A DNA stretch of 7,676 nucleotides from JAGOEX01 sp964630905 (GTDB lineage Bacteria; UBP6; UBA1177). The DNA lies in contig CAZVWR010000087.1 in NCBI GenBank assembly GCA_964630905.1, positions 1 through 7,676 of the forward strand, in the 5' to 3' direction. The notes beneath the pieces are model-generated. The model did no database searches. It was not told the DNA's origin and worked only from the letters and a program-made list of their open reading frames with translations. A program made the position numbers and the translations under genes. Positions 5,458-7,676 of this stretch are shown here, one piece after another (position 1 is the first letter of the stretch; each line of letters starts with the position of its first letter).

Positions 5458-7014
5458 TTAGTTTTTAGGAAATTCTGTCCAACCCTCTGTCCAGTCAACA
5501 TCTTTGAATGCACCAATGTAATCAACAGCATCAAAGAAGTCGCCGTCAGGTTTCACACCGTTTCCAAGAGCCGGTGAATCAGATTTAGGAAGCCATCCGT
5601 CAAGTTTCGGATCTGCAACAACTGAATTCCCTGTCTGATCTTCAAACCAGAGCTCAAGTGTATTGCCGCTTGTCGGCCAAGCATCTGCTATGGGATTCTC
5701 TTCTTCATCTTTCTCATCTTCCATATCAAAATTCTTTGTGCATGAAAGAATTGTATTTTTGAATCCAAGTTTTCCTTCTTCAGCATATTTGAAAGTCTGT
5801 TCTTCATCAATATCAACACATTTCGGATTTCCGGTGACAAGAACATTGTGAAGCTTTCCACCTGTTCCGGCTCTGAAGATCATACCTGTTGAAGAATTTG
5901 CGGTTCCGATAATGGTGACATTGGATACTGTCGGCATCGAAACCGGTGTATCATCAAGCTGTTTGTCGTTAGTGTCCGCCTCAATACCTTTATCAGCTTC
6001 ATCTTCATACTGCTCTATCATTATATGCTGAATTTTTCCACTATATCCGAATGTCCAGTCAAGTGAATCATCAGCGGCACCGGTAAGGATGAGATATTTT
6101 GCATTCACTGTTCCGCCGAAAAACTCTATCGCATCATCATTTCCCATGTGTATGTGAATATATTCAATGGCTGTCTTGTTTCCCACACCCTGAAGTGTAA
6201 GACCGTTGAACTCTTTTTCAGAATTGATCTTGAACCCTGTGAACTCAATTCTCACATATTTCAATGTTCCGCTGTTATCATCAGCTTTGTCGCCACCGTA
6301 CCACTCAACACCTGTTTCAGCCTGTCTCTGACATGGAGAAGTTTTTCCTGCACAATTAAGAGGAGCCCAGCCGTTGATCATAAGTCCACCCCAGTCACCT
6401 CTTGCTCTTTCGCCATCTTCTTTTGCAGATGTGAAAAGAATCGGTTTTTCTTTTGTTCCTTCAGCCATGATCTTGCTTCCTCTGTTGATAACAAGGAAGT
6501 TTCTTCCTTCAAGTGACTCTATTCTTGTTCCCGGTTCAATTGTAAGAGTTGCAGTTTTGATTGTTTTTGTAGGATCTTCAAAATTCTCACCTATTGTAAC
6601 TCCACCCTCAAGAACCCAGATAATATTTGCAGTAAGTTTTATGTCTTCTGTGATAGGGTCAGGGCCGACGAGCTTGCAAACTCCTTCAGCAATTTCTTCA
6701 GCAAAATCAGGACATTCTACCGGACCTGAATTGCCGGTATTGCCGGTATTGCCTGTGTCGCCTGTGTCACCTGTGTCACCTGTGTCGCCTGTGTTGCCTG
6801 TGTCGCCTGTGTCGCCTGTGTTGCCAGTGTTACCTGTGTCGCCAGTGTTACCTGTGTCGCCTGTGTTACCTGTGTCGCCTGTGTTACCTGTGTCGCCTGT
6901 GTTACCTGTGTTTCCTGTGTCACCTGTGTTGCCATTGTCATCATCATCGCAGCTTACAACAAATGCAAGCGCAAGCATGATCACCAACAAACCGAGAATC
7001 GTCTTTACTTTCAT
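5458..7014 (-). CDS. Surface lipoprotein: triplet-repeat stalk plus right-handed beta-helix domain
   Basis: Translation from the ATG at 7014 gives 518 aa. The signal peptide ends in the lipobox VVSC, so Cys22 is lipidated, and DDDD follows. Residues 29-97 are 23 consecutive Asn/Asp-Thr-Gly triplets (the last is NSG). A Cys pair (101, 113) then leads into a large beta-strand domain with the motifs LTIEPGT (157-163), RGSKIMAEGT (178-187) and RGDWGGLMING (205-215). Further on are YGG (239-241), NDDAIEFFGGTVNAKYL and ADDSLDWTFGYSGK, and the chain ends DWTEGWTEFPKN. These are hallmarks of a family of secreted beta-helix proteins of unknown function found in Bacteroidetes and Proteobacteria. Other cysteines come in near pairs (NCAGKTSPC; KCVDID...ILSC), suggesting disulfides. 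No catalytic residues were identified. It leads the operon, 17 bp before the DUF3450 gene, so it is a plausible client or partner of the TonB motor. The in-frame ATG at 7053 is rejected because the ribosome binding site lies after it. Confidence 0.9.
   Translation of the reverse strand: MKVKTILGLLVIMLALAFVVSCDDDDNGNTGDTGNTGNTGDTGNTGDTGNTGDTGNTGDTGNTGNTGDTGDTGNTGDTGDTGDTGDTGNTGNTGNSGPVECPDFAEEIAEGVCKLVGPDPITEDIKLTANIIWVLEGGVTIGENFEDPTKTIKTATLTIEPGTRIESLEGRNFLVINRGSKIMAEGTKEKPILFTSAKEDGERARGDWGGLMINGWAPLNCAGKTSPCQRQAETGVEWYGGDKADDNSGTLKYVRIEFTGFKINSEKEFNGLTLQGVGNKTAIEYIHIHMGNDDAIEFFGGTVNAKYLILTGAADDSLDWTFGYSGKIQHIMIEQYEDEADKGIEADTNDKQLDDTPVSMPTVSNVTIIGTANSSTGMIFRAGTGGKLHNVLVTGNPKCVDIDEEQTFKYAEEGKLGFKNTILSCTKNFDMEDEKDEEENPIADAWPTSGNTLELWFEDQTGNSVVADPKLDGWLPKSDSPALGNGVKPDGDFFDAVDYIGAFKDVDWTEGWTEFPKN
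6724..6930 (-). repeat. 9-bp tandem repeat encoding 23 Gly-Asn/Asp-Thr triplets
   Basis: The unit is RACACAGGY-like (Asn or Asp, Thr, Gly), repeated 23 times without interruption. Asn and Asp differ by one base (AAC or GAC), with 11 Asp and 12 Asn triplets. Within it 6850-6903 is three perfect copies of an 18-bp unit made of one Asn and one Asp triplet, which points to recent expansion. Changes in copy number by whole units stay in frame. The encoded stretch links the lipid anchor to the beta-helix domain. Confidence 0.95.
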
Positions 7015-7021
7015 TTTTCTA

Positions 7022-7027
7022 CTCCTT
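7022..7027 (-). promoter_or_regulatory. Ribosome binding site that sets the lipoprotein start at 7014
   Basis: AAGGAG is followed by 7 nt and then ATG at 7014-7012, which opens a textbook lipoprotein signal peptide. The upstream in-frame ATG at 7053 would place this site inside the coding region and add a 13-residue basic extension. Confidence 0.88.
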
Positions 7028-7035
7028 AGAAAAAG

Positions 7036-7071
7036 TTTCCGTTTTTGCCTCAACGCTCAATGAGCCGGAAA
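7036..7071 (-). other. Leader stem-loop before the lipoprotein gene
   Basis: On the transcript TTTCCG (7071-7066) can pair with CGGAAA (7041-7036). Inside is a small hairpin, GCTC-ATT-GAGC (7065-7055), abutting the outer stem. CTTTTT and then the AAGGAG ribosome binding site follow directly. It could be an mRNA 5' stabiliser or a weak attenuator. The outer stem is only 6 bp and partly A-U, so its stability is uncertain. Confidence 0.35.
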
Positions 7072-7091
7072 GAAAGTAAAGCAGAAGTGTT

Positions 7092-7138
7092 AATATATGA
7101 TTAGGAAGCCATTAGAAAACAGATTGGATAAGATTAGA
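7092..7138 (-). promoter_or_regulatory. Candidate activated promoter with four direct heptamer repeats
   Basis: Four heptamers of the form YCYAATS occur on the minus strand, starting at 7138 (TCTAATC), 7128 (TCCAATC), 7116 (TCTAATG) and 7105 (CCTAATC), spaced 10, 12 and 11 bp. A -10-like TATATT (7097-7092) follows within 2 bp of the last one, and no good -35 is present. Direct repeats at helical spacing that replace the -35 are typical of OmpR/PhoB-type response regulators. The predicted leader would be about 70 nt. The region is AT-rich, so chance occurrence is possible. Confidence 0.35.
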
Positions 7139-7175
7139 AATCAGTTACTGCGAAGGTATAAATGATTCAAGATTT

Positions 7176-7676
7176 TTATTCTTCACACAAAGAAATCGGG
7201 TCTTCCAGACATTCCCATCCTTTTTCAGGATCGAGACATTTGCACCATTCAATTTCTTTATCATTTTCACAGGTAAGCGTTATCGTTTCACCACTTTCAC
7301 ATGTGCCGCAAGACATTGAATCACAGGCAACATCACCATACTTAGTACAGACACAAAGATTGCACCAATCTGTCAGATTACTATCTTCTTCATAAATTTT
7401 TCCATTATAAAAACAGTTGATCTTTTCAAAGGAAAAAACTTTGTCTTCCTGTTGTTCGGCCCAGTAGAAATCATAGTCAATCTTTATCTTTTCAATATTT
7501 GTAAGATCATGATCTTCTGAACTGAACTCCATTTCGATTCTCATTGGACAGTCACACCCCGGAACACTCCCGTCCATGATGTTTACCGCTTTCAAATACA
7601 CATTAAGCAGAGTTTTGTCTGTTTCATCAGGAACTGCCTTATAATAAAAATCGTTTCCGGCACAGTAGAATTTATC
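7176..7676 (-). CDS. Cys-rich secreted-type protein with VWC-like domain, 5' end outside window
   Basis: The frame is open from the window edge to the TAA at 7178-7176, giving 166 visible residues; the true start lies beyond base 7676. Fifteen of the visible residues are cysteines. The section NCFYNGKIYEED, then DWCNLCVC, GDVACDSMSC, follows the von Willebrand factor type C spacing (C, Gly and Tyr, CxxCxC, GxVxC, C). A second cluster, CESGETITLTC then EWCKCLD and WECLED, looks like a partial repeat of the same kind. Such disulfide-rich domains imply export from the cytoplasm; in eukaryotes they bind other proteins, and bacterial roles are undefined. The visible section before it (residues about 1-75) has no recognised domain. 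The stop is 161 bp upstream of the lipoprotein gene with no clear terminator between, so partial read-through into the operon is possible. Confidence 0.72.
   Translation of the reverse strand, partial: DKFYCAGNDFYYKAVPDETDKTLLNVYLKAVNIMDGSVPGCDCPMRIEMEFSSEDHDLTNIEKIKIDYDFYWAEQQEDKVFSFEKINCFYNGKIYEEDSNLTDWCNLCVCTKYGDVACDSMSCGTCESGETITLTCENDKEIEWCKCLDPEKGWECLEDPISLCEE

Noticed and set aside
6724..6930. CRISPR-like array
   Set aside because: The units are contiguous 9-mers without spacers and encode in-frame triplets.
6717..6947. Minus-strand Gln-Ala-Thr repeat frame
   Set aside because: It is the same repeat read one frame off the lipoprotein and has no start signal of its own.
7014..7053. 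Lipoprotein start at the in-frame ATG 7053
   Set aside because: AAGGAG at 7027-7022 lies after it and is perfectly spaced for 7014. The extension would put a basic 13-residue tail before a normal signal peptide.
6374..7063. Long plus-strand open frame (229 aa) rich in Leu-Pro-Val and Ser-Pro-Val
   Set aside because: It is the antisense of the 9-bp repeat and the lipoprotein coding region. The repeat has no stops in several frames, and the sense strand has a clear ribosome binding site, lipobox and family motifs.
7599..7601. GTG 7601 as the start of the Cys-rich protein
   Set aside because: The frame stays open to the window edge with sensible, Cys-containing sequence and no signal peptide follows the GTG, so the gene is 5'-truncated here.

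Overview
The window carries genes on the minus strand only, so transcription runs from high to low coordinates. The source is a Gram-negative (diderm) bacterium of moderate to low GC: it has outer-membrane energisation genes, lipoprotein signal peptides and SecA/Sec-type signals. Low-complexity Asp/Asn/Thr/Gly and Asp/Ser/Glu linkers, together with a small Cys-rich domain in a secreted protein, recall deltaproteobacterial-type lineages (Myxococcota and relatives). That taxonomic guess is weak, because no rRNA or other marker is present.

The core (about 7014 down to 427) is one compact seven-gene unit with gaps of at most 17 bp or short overlaps. In order it encodes: a right-handed beta-helix lipoprotein on a Gly-Asn/Asp-Thr triplet stalk; a DUF3450 periplasmic coiled-coil protein; a TtpC-type MotA/TolQ/ExbB protein with a long periplasmic N-terminal extension; a second, short ExbB; ExbD; a short TonB; and a periplasmic TPR protein. 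The last six match the TonB2/TtpC arrangement known from Vibrio and other marine gammaproteobacteria. ExbB-ExbD (with TtpC) would use the proton motive force to energise TonB, which acts on an outer-membrane partner not present here. The beta-helix lipoprotein leads the unit, which makes it the best candidate for a substrate or surface partner.

Flanking genes are incomplete. At the right edge (7176-7676) is the C-terminal part of a Cys-rich protein with a von Willebrand factor C-like cysteine pattern. At the left edge (1-238) is the N-terminal part of another lipoprotein with an acidic linker.

Possible regulatory structure: four direct heptamers at 10-12 bp spacing just before a -10-like box, then a leader stem-loop, ahead of the lipoprotein gene; a GC-rich stem-loop containing a G7 run inside the first codons of the DUF3450 gene; and a perfect 22-bp palindrome upstream of a promoter-like sequence for the left-edge lipoprotein. 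I saw no tRNA, rRNA, CRISPR array, transposase or convincing intrinsic terminator. Several start codons were corrected from ribosome binding sites: 7014 for the lipoprotein and a TTG at 3256 for ExbB.
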